Assembly (NCBI GenBank): GCA_004353515.1
Contig: SMNZ01000004.1
Span: 62,001-126,000, forward strand
Direction: 5' to 3'
DNA: 64,000 nt
From: Alteromonadaceae bacterium M269
GTDB lineage: Bacteria > Pseudomonadota > Gammaproteobacteria > Enterobacterales > Alteromonadaceae
Part shown: in pieces, positions 42,671-52,329 of the stretch
Position numbering within the stretch: position 1 is the stretch's first letter
Layout of the letters: every line of letters starts with the position of its first letter
Notes under the pieces: model-generated
What the model saw: the letters and a program-made list of their open reading frames with translations, nothing else
Databases searched by the model: none
What the model was told of the DNA's origin: nothing
Made by a program: the position numbers and the translations under genes

Positions 42671-43003
42671 ATGACTGAAAAACTCACTCATCCACCAGAT
42701 GCTATATGCCCCGTTGAAAAGGCTATGTCTGTTATTGGAGGGAAGTGGAAACTCGTTATTTTATTTCACCTGTCTTATGGCACCAAAAGATACTCAGAAC
42801 TAATGCGGCTGTTGTCTGATATTTCTGACAGAATGTTAGCGAGGACGCTTAAAGAGTTGGAAGAATCACGTTTAATTAATCGCCACGCCTACGCCGAAGT
42901 TCCAGTGCGTGTCGAATATTCGTTAGACGAGAAGGCGAAAGACTTACTTCCCATTATTGAAGCCTTGTATCAATGGGGCAACACGCTCAACCAAGAGCAA
43001 TAA
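42671..43003 (+). CDS. HxlR-family transcriptional regulator
   Basis: 110 residues, a winged helix of the HxlR/MarR-like type: CPVEKAMSVIGGKWKLVILF, the recognition region YSELMRLLSDISDRMLARTLKELE, and the wing EVPVRVEYSLDEKAKDL. The Cys in AICPVEKAM matches the sensing cysteine found in many HxlR proteins. Likely controls the divergent SRPBCC pair. Confidence 0.9.
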   Translation: MTEKLTHPPDAICPVEKAMSVIGGKWKLVILFHLSYGTKRYSELMRLLSDISDRMLARTLKELEESRLINRHAYAEVPVRVEYSLDEKAKDLLPIIEALYQWGNTLNQEQ

Positions 43004-43057
43004 GGCTAAACTCAGAAAACCTAAGCTTAGCCCAAAATCAATAAAGCAAGGTCGCCA

Positions 43058-44230
43058 TCAAATACTGATATCCAACAAGTTATAGTCTTTTAAAGATGCC
43101 ATAGCTGCTTTGCTCCAAACTGGTTTAATACCTTTTTCAGATAGAGGTTTATAGTCGAAAGGTGTTTCATTGGGATAACGCTGTCGACGTGCATCAATGC
43201 CTAATCCTATAGCCTGAGCGCGCTTTTCTATCATCACTTCGTCGTAAACCATTGAGTCTGTATGTATCCCAGCGCCTTTTACGTTAAGTACAGATTTGCG
43301 GCGATGAAAACCGAAATTCACCGTGATTCTGGGTTCAAATCCGGTATTGGCGAAAGAACCGTGAACTAACTGTCGATTACAGATAACAACATCTCCAGGT
43401 TCACAAATAATTGGGATTGCCCCCGGGATTCTCTCACTTCCCGCCTCTCTGACTAAGGCAGTGATATCGACTTTTCCTTGTCTATGTGTCCCAGGAACAA
43501 CCCATACGCCATTAACCGCAGTACTGCCATACACTTGTGCCATGAAATTGAAGCCGTGTATCCCTTCATCAAACTCAGGGTTATCCCAATGTGTGTTACC
43601 GTCTTGATGCCAAGATACCGCAGCACCGAGCCCCGGTTCTTTGATAAACAGACATTCATGAAAAGGCGCGAAGTCATCGCCATTGATCTGAGCTGCCACC
43701 TTTAGCAACTTCGGATGGGCATAAGTCCGTAAGCAGGCTTCTGAAAACTGCAAAGAGCCTAGTAACACAAAAGGTGATTCCTTAGGTGCATCGGCGGCGG
43801 CTTCAGGTTCAAATAACTTAACCTGATGCCGACCATTTGCGATGGGAGTACCGCCCAGCGGATCACCAAGTGGCTTGGACCATATTAGATTCGGCGCTCT
43901 ACAATCCGTTCCTAGAGCAGGTTCGTTTTGCGCATTAACCTTCGCACCGTTCTCAACAGGGAACTGTGTTTTTAGCTGCTCAAGATCAGACTTGATATCA
44001 GCGAGTTCTTCTTCGCTAATAACGCCTTCAAAAATGTAAAAGCCATAAGTTGAATAGGCATCCAGAATGGGTTTAGCGAGATTGCCTTGTTCATCGAACT
44101 GGATAGGTCCACGGTTGTCCAGCTTCAATGCTTTTTCTTGGCCATCTAGTAAGTATTGTTTCATCGCTTCTGCCTGTTCACCATAATGTGCCGCACAGGC
44201 ATCGATTGATTTCATGATATTTTGCGTCAC
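43058..44230 (-). CDS. Phytanoyl-CoA dioxygenase (PhyH) family protein
   Basis: 390 residues, Fe(II)/2-oxoglutarate oxygenase. Iron ligands: HxD in VSWHQDGNTHW and distal His in RQLVHGSFANTG; 2-oxoglutarate-binding Arg in EPRITVNFGFHRR. The start is a GTG with GAGG eight bases before; an ATG five codons later is possible. It hydroxylates an unactivated carbon of an unknown substrate. Divergent from a TetR gene and next to the aldoxime/nitrile genes: it might make or prepare a nitrogen compound of that pathway, but that is inference. Confidence 0.85.
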   Translation of the reverse strand: MTQNIMKSIDACAAHYGEQAEAMKQYLLDGQEKALKLDNRGPIQFDEQGNLAKPILDAYSTYGFYIFEGVISEEELADIKSDLEQLKTQFPVENGAKVNAQNEPALGTDCRAPNLIWSKPLGDPLGGTPIANGRHQVKLFEPEAAADAPKESPFVLLGSLQFSEACLRTYAHPKLLKVAAQINGDDFAPFHECLFIKEPGLGAAVSWHQDGNTHWDNPEFDEGIHGFNFMAQVYGSTAVNGVWVVPGTHRQGKVDITALVREAGSERIPGAIPIICEPGDVVICNRQLVHGSFANTGFEPRITVNFGFHRRKSVLNVKGAGIHTDSMVYDEVMIEKRAQAIGLGIDARRQRYPNETPFDYKPLSEKGIKPVWSKAAMASLKDYNLLDISI

Positions 44231-44263
44231 ACTAACACCTCACAATAATCGATTTAAGTATTG

Positions 44264-44307
44264 ATTAAATTTAATACACCATTAAAATTACGATCAAAGT
44301 AAATTTA
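44264..44307. promoter_or_regulatory. Candidate TetR operators
   Basis: Palindrome ATTAAATTTAAT at 44264-44275 and a second TAAATTTA at 44300-44307, between the divergent dioxygenase and TetR genes. AT-rich, so chance occurrence is possible. Confidence 0.35.
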
Positions 44308-44329
44308 ATGCAACATAAAATTTATTAAA

Positions 44330-44989
44330 ATGAAAACAGCGAGACCTCAACGCGGCGTCGTGGCGCGGACAGAAAACAAGATAAAAAGGCGTCAGAATAT
44401 ATTGGCCCAAGCACGTTCAATGATAGCCAATGACGGCTACGGAGCCTTTACTTTGGCCGAGCTAGCGAGCAAAGCCCAAGTCACAGTCCCTACCATCCAT
44501 AACTTGATTGGTAACAAAACCGATGTATGTCGGCAGTTAGTTGTCGATATGGTCGAACGCATTGAAAAGGTTTTACTAGGTCATGAATTTGAAGATCCAA
44601 TCACATCCAGTGAAGCTTTTATTGATAGCCTGCTCGAACTCTATGCCAGTGATGAAGACTTCTACAAAGCAGCTTTTGTTTTAGGAGAAAAGGAAAAGCT
44701 TTTTGAGCATGAGCTATCGACTGGCATTTTTAATACCGCACTTAAGCTTGCCTACAAAGTGTGTTGTGACGCGAAAGAGCAAGGCTATCTTGAAGGTCGC
44801 ATTGAATCTTGGACTATGGCCGATAACCTTTTTGCTAACCAGAGACTCGCACGTCATGACTGGGTTAATGGCTACATCGACCTTACGGAATACAGAAAAC
44901 AAGTGTTAACGGGTATGTTTATGACCTTCGCCGCTGACGCGAAATCTGATTTTAGAGAACGATTGATTAAGAAGATCAAAGAAATATAA
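44330..44989 (+). CDS. TetR-family transcriptional regulator
   Basis: 219 residues. N-terminal helix-turn-helix: QNILAQARSMIANDGYGAFT, LAELASKAQVTVPTIHNLIGN. The ligand domain is helical. Probably controls the divergent dioxygenase and perhaps the TonB-receptor/nitrilase/aldoxime dehydratase run that follows. Confidence 0.88.
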   Translation: MKTARPQRGVVARTENKIKRRQNILAQARSMIANDGYGAFTLAELASKAQVTVPTIHNLIGNKTDVCRQLVVDMVERIEKVLLGHEFEDPITSSEAFIDSLLELYASDEDFYKAAFVLGEKEKLFEHELSTGIFNTALKLAYKVCCDAKEQGYLEGRIESWTMADNLFANQRLARHDWVNGYIDLTEYRKQVLTGMFMTFAADAKSDFRERLIKKIKEI

Positions 44990-45156
44990 GCCATTGATAT
45001 TGTTTGATTTTAATTAGATTTACAGGAGGGAAAACAAGCTTTCCGTTTACAATTTGTGCACATTTCGTCAACATTTAGTGCGCATTTGTGCATAGCCGAA
45101 CATTTTTCAATCGCCTAATGTTCTCACGTGAGAATATAAAGCGAAGAGAGTGTTCC

Positions 45157-47487
45157 GTGAAAAAGATAACGACTAAAATCACCCCATGTGCCGGATTTGT
45201 AGCAATGGCTTTAGCATTCAATGCTCAAGCTCAACAAGATCAGGCAAGCCCCGCTGACGAAGATGCTGCTCTTGAGCGTATTAGCGTAACAGCCCAAAAA
45301 CGCGTTGAACCTCTGCAAGAAACCCCTATTGCAATCACCGCTTTCACCGCGAATGCGTTAGACCGCAAAGGCATTGATGAGATATCAAAACTCGCTGAAT
45401 TTGCACCTAACCTAGTCTTCGATACTCAAACAGCAATTGGCGGTGCATCAAGCGCTGCATCAGTCTTTATTCGAGGTATCGGCAATACAGACTTCAGTTT
45501 AACGACCGATCCTGGTGTTGGAACATATGTCGATGGCGTTTATGTCTCTCGCTCTATCGGTGGTGTGCTAGATGTCCTGGATGTATCTGGCATTGAGGTA
45601 CTTCGTGGACCACAAGGCACACTATTTGGCCGAAACACCATAGGCGGCGCCATCAATATCACCTCAAGAAAACCTTATGATGAACTGGCTGGCCATGTTC
45701 AGCTAACCGTAGGTAACTTCAATAGAAGAGACTTTAGAGGCTCTATTGATATTCCTTTTAGCGATACCCTGCTATCAACCTTCGCTATTTCCAAAAAGGA
45801 CCGCGACGGTTTTGTTGATCGTGTATTGGTAGGAGATGAACTTGGAGGCCAAGACAGGCTCGCTTTCAGAGGTTCTTTCTACTATGAACCCACCGATTCT
45901 TGGAACTTCCAACTGTCTTTTGACATCACAGATTACGACGAGGAAAGTGCTCCTGGCGTTCCCGTTGGTTTTACCCCTGGTGCAGGAACTGTCGGTAGTT
46001 CTCTGCTCCGTTTCCCTGAGCTGGCACCACCTGATGCAATTGCAGCAGGTATTGCAGACTTACAGCAATTTGTCGTCGGTCCTGATGACGACATTACCTT
46101 CGGCACTGCAGGTAACGGTAGTACTGTAGAAGCCGAAGGTATTTCTTTTATTGCGAATTACCTGGGGGATGGTTACGAACTTAAATATACTGGCTCTTTC
46201 CGTCAAACCGATGCCAGCTTTGACGCTGACGCAGATGGCTCTCCGTTCAGAATTACCGGTCTAAGCAACCCTGATTACGAACACGAGCAAATCAGCCATG
46301 AACTACAAATCACAGGCGATGTCGCCGACGGCCGCTTCAAATATGTAGGTGGTGCTTACTTCTTCGAAGAGGAAGGTGAAGACGTCGTGTTTGTTGAGGT
46401 CACCCTTCCGACACCCGATGTTGCAGCAGGCTTTGAAGCGACCATCAATAATTTCGCGACAGTAGATAACTCAAGTGAAGCTTATTATTTCCAAGGTACT
46501 TGGGCGGCGAACGACAAGCTGAATTTAACCGGTGGCGTGCGTCATACCATAGACGATAAGGAATACGGCTTTACCCAATTTATCGGCGCCGACGAGTTTG
46601 GTAATGGTTTGCCTTTCTTCCCAGGTGCTGTGATTGGCGATGGTACTTTCCAACCAGGCTTACTGCCGCTAGTGGGCAATGGCTCAGGGGTCGACAATGA
46701 TTCATTTGAAGAAACGACCTACAAGTTTGGTGCTGACTATCAATTTAACAGCGACACGCTTTTCTACTACAGCTTCTCACAAGGCTTTAAAAGTGGTGGC
46801 TTCGTACTACGTTACGTAGAGCAAGTTGATGAGCCTAGAGCTTTTGAACCTGAAACCTTGGATTCACATGAGATTGGCGTTAAGTGGGAGAGCAAGAACA
46901 AACGCTTAAGAGTCAATGCTGCCGCGTTTTTCACTCAGTATTCAGACATCCAAGTTACCTTCTTCGACAATCTAGGCGGCCCGATTACTGCTAACGCGGG
47001 TGAAGCCGATATCAACGGCTTAGAGCTCGAAGTTAATGCACTTCTAGCAGATGGTCTGTTGTTTGAATTTGGCTATGGCTTTACTGATGCCGAATACACC
47101 AGCATCAATCCTGTAGAAGGTTTGTCTTTCGCTATTGATGAGACAGCTGAGCTGGTTAATACGCCAGAACATTCAATCAATGCCAGCCTTGAATACCGCA
47201 AGGAGATAGGCGACAACGAAATATCAGCGCGCATTGATTACGCCTACACAGATGATATTTTTAACGATTCACAGAACTCCCCTTTCCTCTTTCAGGAAGC
47301 TAACAGTCTGGTCAATGCATCGATTACCTACACCATTAATTACGACTTAGATATCACACTATTCGCAGAAAACTTAACAGATAGACGCGTCTTAGAAACC
47401 GGTAACTCTAATTTTGGATTGGGCTTCCACGAAGCCAGGTTCAATCGCCCAAGAGAGTATGGCGTGACGGTTCGTTACAAGTTCTAA
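45157..47487 (+). CDS. TonB-dependent receptor of the aldoxime/nitrile cluster
   Basis: 776 residues from a GTG at 45157, giving a signal peptide (KKITTKITPCAGFVAMALAFNAQAQ); an upstream GTG (45088) or ATG (45118) would extend it. ISVTAQKR TonB box, plug with LDVSGIEVLRGPQGTLFGRN, barrel ending EYGVTVRYKF. Sequence type matches receptors for aromatic or plant-derived ligands rather than siderophores, but the ligand is unknown. A terminator follows, then nitrilase; the cluster suggests an aldoxime, nitrile or glycoside of these as cargo. Confidence 0.88.
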   Translation: MKKITTKITPCAGFVAMALAFNAQAQQDQASPADEDAALERISVTAQKRVEPLQETPIAITAFTANALDRKGIDEISKLAEFAPNLVFDTQTAIGGASSAASVFIRGIGNTDFSLTTDPGVGTYVDGVYVSRSIGGVLDVLDVSGIEVLRGPQGTLFGRNTIGGAINITSRKPYDELAGHVQLTVGNFNRRDFRGSIDIPFSDTLLSTFAISKKDRDGFVDRVLVGDELGGQDRLAFRGSFYYEPTDSWNFQLSFDITDYDEESAPGVPVGFTPGAGTVGSSLLRFPELAPPDAIAAGIADLQQFVVGPDDDITFGTAGNGSTVEAEGISFIANYLGDGYELKYTGSFRQTDASFDADADGSPFRITGLSNPDYEHEQISHELQITGDVADGRFKYVGGAYFFEEEGEDVVFVEVTLPTPDVAAGFEATINNFATVDNSSEAYYFQGTWAANDKLNLTGGVRHTIDDKEYGFTQFIGADEFGNGLPFFPGAVIGDGTFQPGLLPLVGNGSGVDNDSFEETTYKFGADYQFNSDTLFYYSFSQGFKSGGFVLRYVEQVDEPRAFEPETLDSHEIGVKWESKNKRLRVNAAAFFTQYSDIQVTFFDNLGGPITANAGEADINGLELEVNALLADGLLFEFGYGFTDAEYTSINPVEGLSFAIDETAELVNTPEHSINASLEYRKEIGDNEISARIDYAYTDDIFNDSQNSPFLFQEANSLVNASITYTINYDLDITLFAENLTDRRVLETGNSNFGLGFHEARFNRPREYGVTVRYKF

Positions 47488-47521
47488 ATAGAGCGTCTTC
47501 ACTTTTATCCAATTTCATTTG

Positions 47522-47542
47522 GGCCAGTTTGTCTGGCCTTTT
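47522..47542 (+). terminator. Intrinsic terminator after the TonB receptor
   Basis: GGCCAG / CTGGCC with 5-base loop TTTGT, followed by TTTT. It lies 17 bases before the nitrilase start, so receptor and nitrilase expression are partly uncoupled or attenuated. Confidence 0.75.
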
Positions 47543-47559
47543 AACTCTGGAGAGATTTC

Positions 47560-48573
47560 ATGAGTACAAAATTTAAAGCCGCCGTAGTACAAGCTGCACC
47601 CATTTTTATGGACTTGGACGCGTCTATAGATAAAGCCATTACTATCATAGAAAGAGCCGCAAGGGAGAATGCCAAACTGATAGCTTTTTCAGAAGCATGG
47701 TTCCCTGGCTACCCTTGGTGGATATGGTTATCCCCAACAGCACATAACGTTAAATACTTTCAGCAATATCACGAAAACAGTTTGGTAGTCGGCAGCCCAC
47801 AATTCGAGCGCCTGGCTAAAGCAGCAAAGGACAACAATATCTTCATCTCAGCAGGAGCGAGCGAACGCGATCATGGCTCACTCTATCTGGCGCAATTTCT
47901 ATTTAGCGATCAAGGTGAACTCATCCAAGGTCGCAGAAAGCTCAAGCCTACTCATCAAGAGCGCACTGTATATGGCGACGGTGATGGCAGTGATTTTGGT
48001 GTATTCGACACAGACATTGGTCGCATCGGCCAGCTTTGTTGTTGGGAACACCTACAACCGCTGAGCAAATACGCGATGTTCAGTATGCATGAACAAGTAC
48101 ACATCGCTGCTTGGCCTTCATTCAGCACTTATCCGCAAGCGTTTTCTCTAGGTGCGACGGCTAACATGGCTGCCTCTCAAGTCTATGCGCTGGAAGGTCA
48201 ATGTTATGTTCTGGCGCCAACCGCAACTGTCTCTCAGGAAATGTACGACATTTTGGTTGAAAATGAGGCTCAAGCCGAACTTATCAGTGTAGGCGGTGGA
48301 TACGCTCAGATCTTCGGACCAGACGGTAGCCCTCTATGCGAGCAAATTCCGGAAAAAGAAGAAGGTATACTGTTTGCAGAAATCGATCTCGGAGCGATCG
48401 CAGTCGCCAAGTCATTCGCCGATCCAGTAGGCCATTACTCACGCCCTGACGTTACCAGGCTGCTGTTAAATCGCTCGGTTCAACGTCCGGTTGAAGAAGT
48501 ATCCTTGCCATCGGATGACATTGAAGGCAGTGAAGGAATAGAGCCTAGTGTAGAAGGCGAAAGCGGTTTATAA
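47560..48573 (+). CDS. Nitrilase
   Basis: 337 residues. The catalytic triad is intact: Glu in IAFSEAWFPGYPWW, Lys in GRRKLKPTHQER, Cys in GQLCCWEHLQPL. The CWEH context is that of true nitrilases (R-CN to R-COOH plus ammonia), as opposed to amidases. Followed 63 bases later by aldoxime dehydratase, so the two carry out aldoxime to nitrile to acid. GGAGAG lies six bases before the start. The substrate may be aryl-acetonitrile; not shown by sequence. Confidence 0.93.
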   Translation: MSTKFKAAVVQAAPIFMDLDASIDKAITIIERAARENAKLIAFSEAWFPGYPWWIWLSPTAHNVKYFQQYHENSLVVGSPQFERLAKAAKDNNIFISAGASERDHGSLYLAQFLFSDQGELIQGRRKLKPTHQERTVYGDGDGSDFGVFDTDIGRIGQLCCWEHLQPLSKYAMFSMHEQVHIAAWPSFSTYPQAFSLGATANMAASQVYALEGQCYVLAPTATVSQEMYDILVENEAQAELISVGGGYAQIFGPDGSPLCEQIPEKEEGILFAEIDLGAIAVAKSFADPVGHYSRPDVTRLLLNRSVQRPVEEVSLPSDDIEGSEGIEPSVEGESGL

Positions 48574-48636
48574 CTATAATTATTGGGATTGCTGTTTTGT
48601 TTGCTTTTGCAACCCCTGAACATCCGGAGGCAATCT

Positions 48637-49632
48637 ATGCCAAGAAATAATATGCCAGAGAATTGGCAGCCCCCTGCTCCTGCATGGCAAGCCAATTGGA
48701 AAGACTCCGCAGACCCTATGGTTGTGGTCTATTTCGGCATTCAGGCTAACTCACCAGACAAGCTCGATGCTTGGGCAAAGTCAGCACTTAATTCTGAGTT
48801 TGCACCAGAACGCATTGAGCGAGGGCAGTTTGTCGATCAGCAAGAGATAACAAACTCGCTCTATATCTGCTACTGGAAGCGTAGCGAATATGACCTGTGG
48901 TGGGCGTTAGAAGCAAATCAGGCGTGGTGGTCTAGCGATGAACGCTTAAAGGATGGCGTAGGTTATTGGCGAGAAGTTGTGGCTATGCCTTATGACCGCT
49001 TTGAAACCTTAAATTCGAGTACAGAACCTCATGGCATTAGTGCTGTAGCGGAGGAGCTTGAAGGCCCCATAGAAGAACACGGATATGCAGGCGGTATGAG
49101 AGACCGTATTGCACTGTCAGACACGCAAGATTTAAAAAATAATGCTAGCACTTCAACCAAAATTGAAGCCACAAAGTTAGATAACGGTAAACGTGTGCAG
49201 CTGATTCCGCCCAAGAACATGTGCATTATTCGTTCGGGGCAAAACTGGTCGTATTGTGACGAAGAGCAATCAACCATTTACCTGAATAAAGTTCATCCAG
49301 TTTTACAGAAAGGAATGCGCTTCTTGCGCGACAATCCGATTGAAACCGAATGCTACAGTATGCGCTTTGTCGATATCAAAGACTCAACATGGGACGAGAT
49401 GTCTCAGAGCTTTGGATTGGGATATGCATCTGATATTTATGCCTTCGAAGAGTGGGCTAAAAGTCACCCGACACATATCGCGATTTTAGACAGATTCATG
49501 GAAATGGTTGGCCATTTTGGCGAGAAATTACAATTGAGACTTTGGCACGAAGTTGCAGTTTTACCCGAAGATGGCTGCGAGTTCGAGTATATTAATTGCC
49601 ATAACCAGACAGGACTCTTGAGTTACACCTAA
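48637..49632 (+). CDS. Aldoxime dehydratase (haem enzyme)
   Basis: 331 residues from the ATG at 48637, which has GGAGG six bases before (the longer frame starts inside the leader). Family signs: opening PENWQPPAPAWQANW, CYWKRSEYDLWW, CIIRSGQNWSYCDEEQ with Arg, CYSMRFVDI, HPTHIAILDRF with the proximal haem His, and LRLWHEVAVLP with the distal catalytic His. It dehydrates R-CH=NOH to R-CN on ferrous haem. These enzymes are typically encoded beside nitrilase or nitrile hydratase genes and an AraC regulator, as here. Confidence 0.9.
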   Translation: MPRNNMPENWQPPAPAWQANWKDSADPMVVVYFGIQANSPDKLDAWAKSALNSEFAPERIERGQFVDQQEITNSLYICYWKRSEYDLWWALEANQAWWSSDERLKDGVGYWREVVAMPYDRFETLNSSTEPHGISAVAEELEGPIEEHGYAGGMRDRIALSDTQDLKNNASTSTKIEATKLDNGKRVQLIPPKNMCIIRSGQNWSYCDEEQSTIYLNKVHPVLQKGMRFLRDNPIETECYSMRFVDIKDSTWDEMSQSFGLGYASDIYAFEEWAKSHPTHIAILDRFMEMVGHFGEKLQLRLWHEVAVLPEDGCEFEYINCHNQTGLLSYT

Positions 49633-49803
49633 ACTCGGTGTAAGTTCGAAAGTCAGTCATTAATGATACCCAATGAATTTCAGGATGCGCGAAGGCGAGA
49701 AACAATTAAGACGCCATGAACATAGAAAACGATGTGATTGGTGCGAGATTGAGCGCTTAACGCCCGAGCATCCTTAAAGACGAAGGGGATAGGGGTCTTA
49801 GAT

Positions 49804-50775
49804 ATGACATTCTTCATATCAGACGGATACCAGAAAAAAGCCCAGGACTCAGGCGACAAACGACTCAACTTTGATTATTGGAGTGAGATAATCTGCGATG
49901 AGTTCGTTATGCTCGACTGTGAAAAAGGCACCGATATCAACGACAGCGCCTTCACTGCAGAACTGCGTGGAGGCAAAGCTCTGTCTTCCCTACGCTTTGC
50001 TGAAGTCCAATCGGCCCCTCATATTGCAAAACGCTCAAAAAGCCAGATAGGCAAATCGACAGAGGCAGACTTCTTAATCAGCTTTCAAATAGCTAATCAG
50101 GGGATTGTCAGGCAAAACGGTCGCGAAGCAATACTCACGCCGCGAACCTTTGCCATGTACGACAGTACTCAACCTTACACACTGTCGTTCAAGGAGAACT
50201 TCCACCAATTGATTGTGCAAATGCCTAAAAAGGTATTAAGCCAACACCTGATGAACCCTGAGCAATACACGGCAGTCCAAATGTCTGGTCACTCTGGCTT
50301 AGGCGCCGTTCTCACAAACTTTATTTTCTCATTGGCGAAAGAGATGGGAAATATCAATCAACAATCTGATGAGCTCTCAGACAACTTGATCAATATGATC
50401 GCAATGGCCTTTAGTTCCTCTGTTATGCTGGAGCAAGTGGGCTCCAACTCGGTTGTGAAAGAGTCACTGAAAACTCGCATATACCGATACATTGAGCTCA
50501 ACTTATGTAACCCTGAGTTAAGTAATCAATCCATTGCCGATTCTCAAGGTATTTCGGTACGTTACTTAAACAAACTCTTTGAAGATCAGAGTGAAAGCGT
50601 CCATTCACTTATCCTGGAAAAGCGTCTACAACGCAGCTACAACCTATTGCAGGACTCAGCCTATCAAGGTCACAGCATAGAAATGATCGCCTTCAACTCT
50701 GGCTTTTCAAGCGCTGCCCACTTCTCCCGCTGTTTTAAAAAGCGGTTTGGAACAAGCCCTGGGCAGCTTAGGTGA
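49804..50775 (+). CDS. AraC-family regulator of the aldoxime/nitrile cluster
   Basis: 323 residues: N-terminal AraC-binding-like domain (AELRGGKALSSLRFAEVQSA, ILTPRTFAMYDSTQPYTLSF) of the XylS/OxdR-like type, then two helix-turn-helix motifs (SNQSIADSQGISVRYLNKLF and IEMIAFNSGFSSAAHFSRCF, TSPGQLR). It is likely induced by aldoxime or nitrile and to activate the nitrilase and dehydratase genes; such AraC genes accompany oxd clusters in other bacteria. Confidence 0.88.
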   Translation: MTFFISDGYQKKAQDSGDKRLNFDYWSEIICDEFVMLDCEKGTDINDSAFTAELRGGKALSSLRFAEVQSAPHIAKRSKSQIGKSTEADFLISFQIANQGIVRQNGREAILTPRTFAMYDSTQPYTLSFKENFHQLIVQMPKKVLSQHLMNPEQYTAVQMSGHSGLGAVLTNFIFSLAKEMGNINQQSDELSDNLINMIAMAFSSSVMLEQVGSNSVVKESLKTRIYRYIELNLCNPELSNQSIADSQGISVRYLNKLFEDQSESVHSLILEKRLQRSYNLLQDSAYQGHSIEMIAFNSGFSSAAHFSRCFKKRFGTSPGQLR

Positions 50776-50876
50776 ACAAGACCAAAATCAACAAAGTGGC
50801 AGTATTTTTGACTTGCAGTGAAGTAGATTAAATTACACTCCACCCTCCATAAGTAAGACGGTTAGATAAAGGGAAT

Positions 50877-51524
50877 ATGAAGAAAGCTTTCGGCCTGCTA
50901 TTGATAATATTCGCAATTGCTTTACTCACTCTAATTCTGTACTTAAAATTTATGGCCAACGAGAGCGATATAACCTTGTTCTCTCTCATCCTTCCAGTGC
51001 TGCTTGTGTTTCAAGGAGTGACTTATCTCCGCTCCCCCACTCAAATTGACACGGATATGTACTGTGAAACTACTAAAAAGAGCAACGGGGAAGATATCCC
51101 TGACTTTGATTCAATCAAAAGAAATGCTCTAGTCACTAAATTAAACGCTATGGCAGGAGAACTACTAATACCCATCATGGAATTTTTCGATGGGAACTCT
51201 GATGATCAGGGTTCTCTTGGCTGCAACTTATATCCCTCACACCCGGGTATATCAGCTTTTAGGTCGGCTTTTCAAAGTTTATTAAATCGTGAGGATGTAA
51301 GTGCAATTTATGCTCATATATCAGAAATAGAACCCGACCAAGACTCTTGGCCTTATACAGATCGTATTTATATTTATGGGACAATCTCATCTGAGTTGCT
51401 AGCGCAAGAAACTCATATGATTCAGCCAACAGAAGTTGCTGAGCTGAGTGTTTTCCATTCTCACGTGCCCAAAGAGTTAATAGAACTGCATTCAAGCCCT
51501 GTTAAAGTAATATGGTGGGATTAA
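50877..51524 (+). CDS. Membrane protein of unknown function
   Basis: 215 residues. Two N-terminal membrane helices (AFGLLLIIFAIALLTLILYL, FSLILPVLLVFQGVTYL) then a soluble cytoplasmic domain of about 150 residues without known motif (AYIYAHISEIEPDQDSWPY-like segment, FHSHVPKELIEL). Monocistronic. Not recognised. Confidence 0.5.
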   Translation: MKKAFGLLLIIFAIALLTLILYLKFMANESDITLFSLILPVLLVFQGVTYLRSPTQIDTDMYCETTKKSNGEDIPDFDSIKRNALVTKLNAMAGELLIPIMEFFDGNSDDQGSLGCNLYPSHPGISAFRSAFQSLLNREDVSAIYAHISEIEPDQDSWPYTDRIYIYGTISSELLAQETHMIQPTEVAELSVFHSHVPKELIELHSSPVKVIWWD

Positions 51525-51648
51525 TGGTTATCGAAAGCAAGAAGCAGTTAAGAACGTAACCTAGTTGGAACTGCAATTATTCTGCATTTTTGAAGTTTAA
51601 GTAATACAAACAATAAATGGTTTAAAACTAATAAAGAGTAGGTGAAAA

Positions 51649-52329
51649 GTGTCAAAGATAATATTGGAAGGTGGGACTGACACAGCAGAAATGGCTTTGT
51701 TTTGCAGTGACACCCTTCCTGAACATCTGCCTGATAGCAAATTTGTTACCGAGATGCAAAACCGTAATACATTAATACGACTTCCAACTGGTGCTGATGG
51801 CGGCTACCTACTCCACATTTATGTCAATGAATCATTACAAGAGAAAGTTCTCGAATACTGCGTACAAGAAGACAAACTTACTGGAGAATTTAACACTCAA
51901 AACGGCAATGTTAGTTTTGGTGGTTTGGAGTCAACTTATGCAAGCTTTAAACCTAATAAAAATATTAGGGAGGATGGCCAAATAGAACGAGGAAGTTATT
52001 TTTATTCTGCGTATCGTACTGAATTTCCAGATGAAGCTATTGAAGAGGCTATTCAAAGAGAAATAGGAACTAGAGGTGTTAAGATGATAGGAATTCCCGG
52101 GAAGATAGCTCTAGCAGGTGTTTTACTTACTTTGTCAACGCTGCTAGCGGCTTTCACATCAGATTACACATTTTTTCTTGGTGCTTTCGCAACTATTACG
52201 TCAACAATGTTTATATACCGACAATATACTAGAACGGAAGGCTTCAAAAAGATTGATAAACTAAAAAATGACGTCGAAAAAAATTTCCCAAGTATAATCA
52301 TTAGGTTGGATAAAAAAGAAAAAATATGA
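51649..52329 (+). CDS. Membrane protein of unknown function
   Basis: 226 residues, GTG start. A soluble N-terminal part (about 145 residues) is followed by two close membrane helices (IALAGVLLTLSTLLAAF, FFLGAFATITSTMFIY) and a short charged C-terminus. Its stop overlaps the start of the next gene by 4 bases, so the two are co-translated. No family recognised. Confidence 0.55.
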   Translation: MSKIILEGGTDTAEMALFCSDTLPEHLPDSKFVTEMQNRNTLIRLPTGADGGYLLHIYVNESLQEKVLEYCVQEDKLTGEFNTQNGNVSFGGLESTYASFKPNKNIREDGQIERGSYFYSAYRTEFPDEAIEEAIQREIGTRGVKMIGIPGKIALAGVLLTLSTLLAAFTSDYTFFLGAFATITSTMFIYRQYTRTEGFKKIDKLKNDVEKNFPSIIIRLDKKEKI

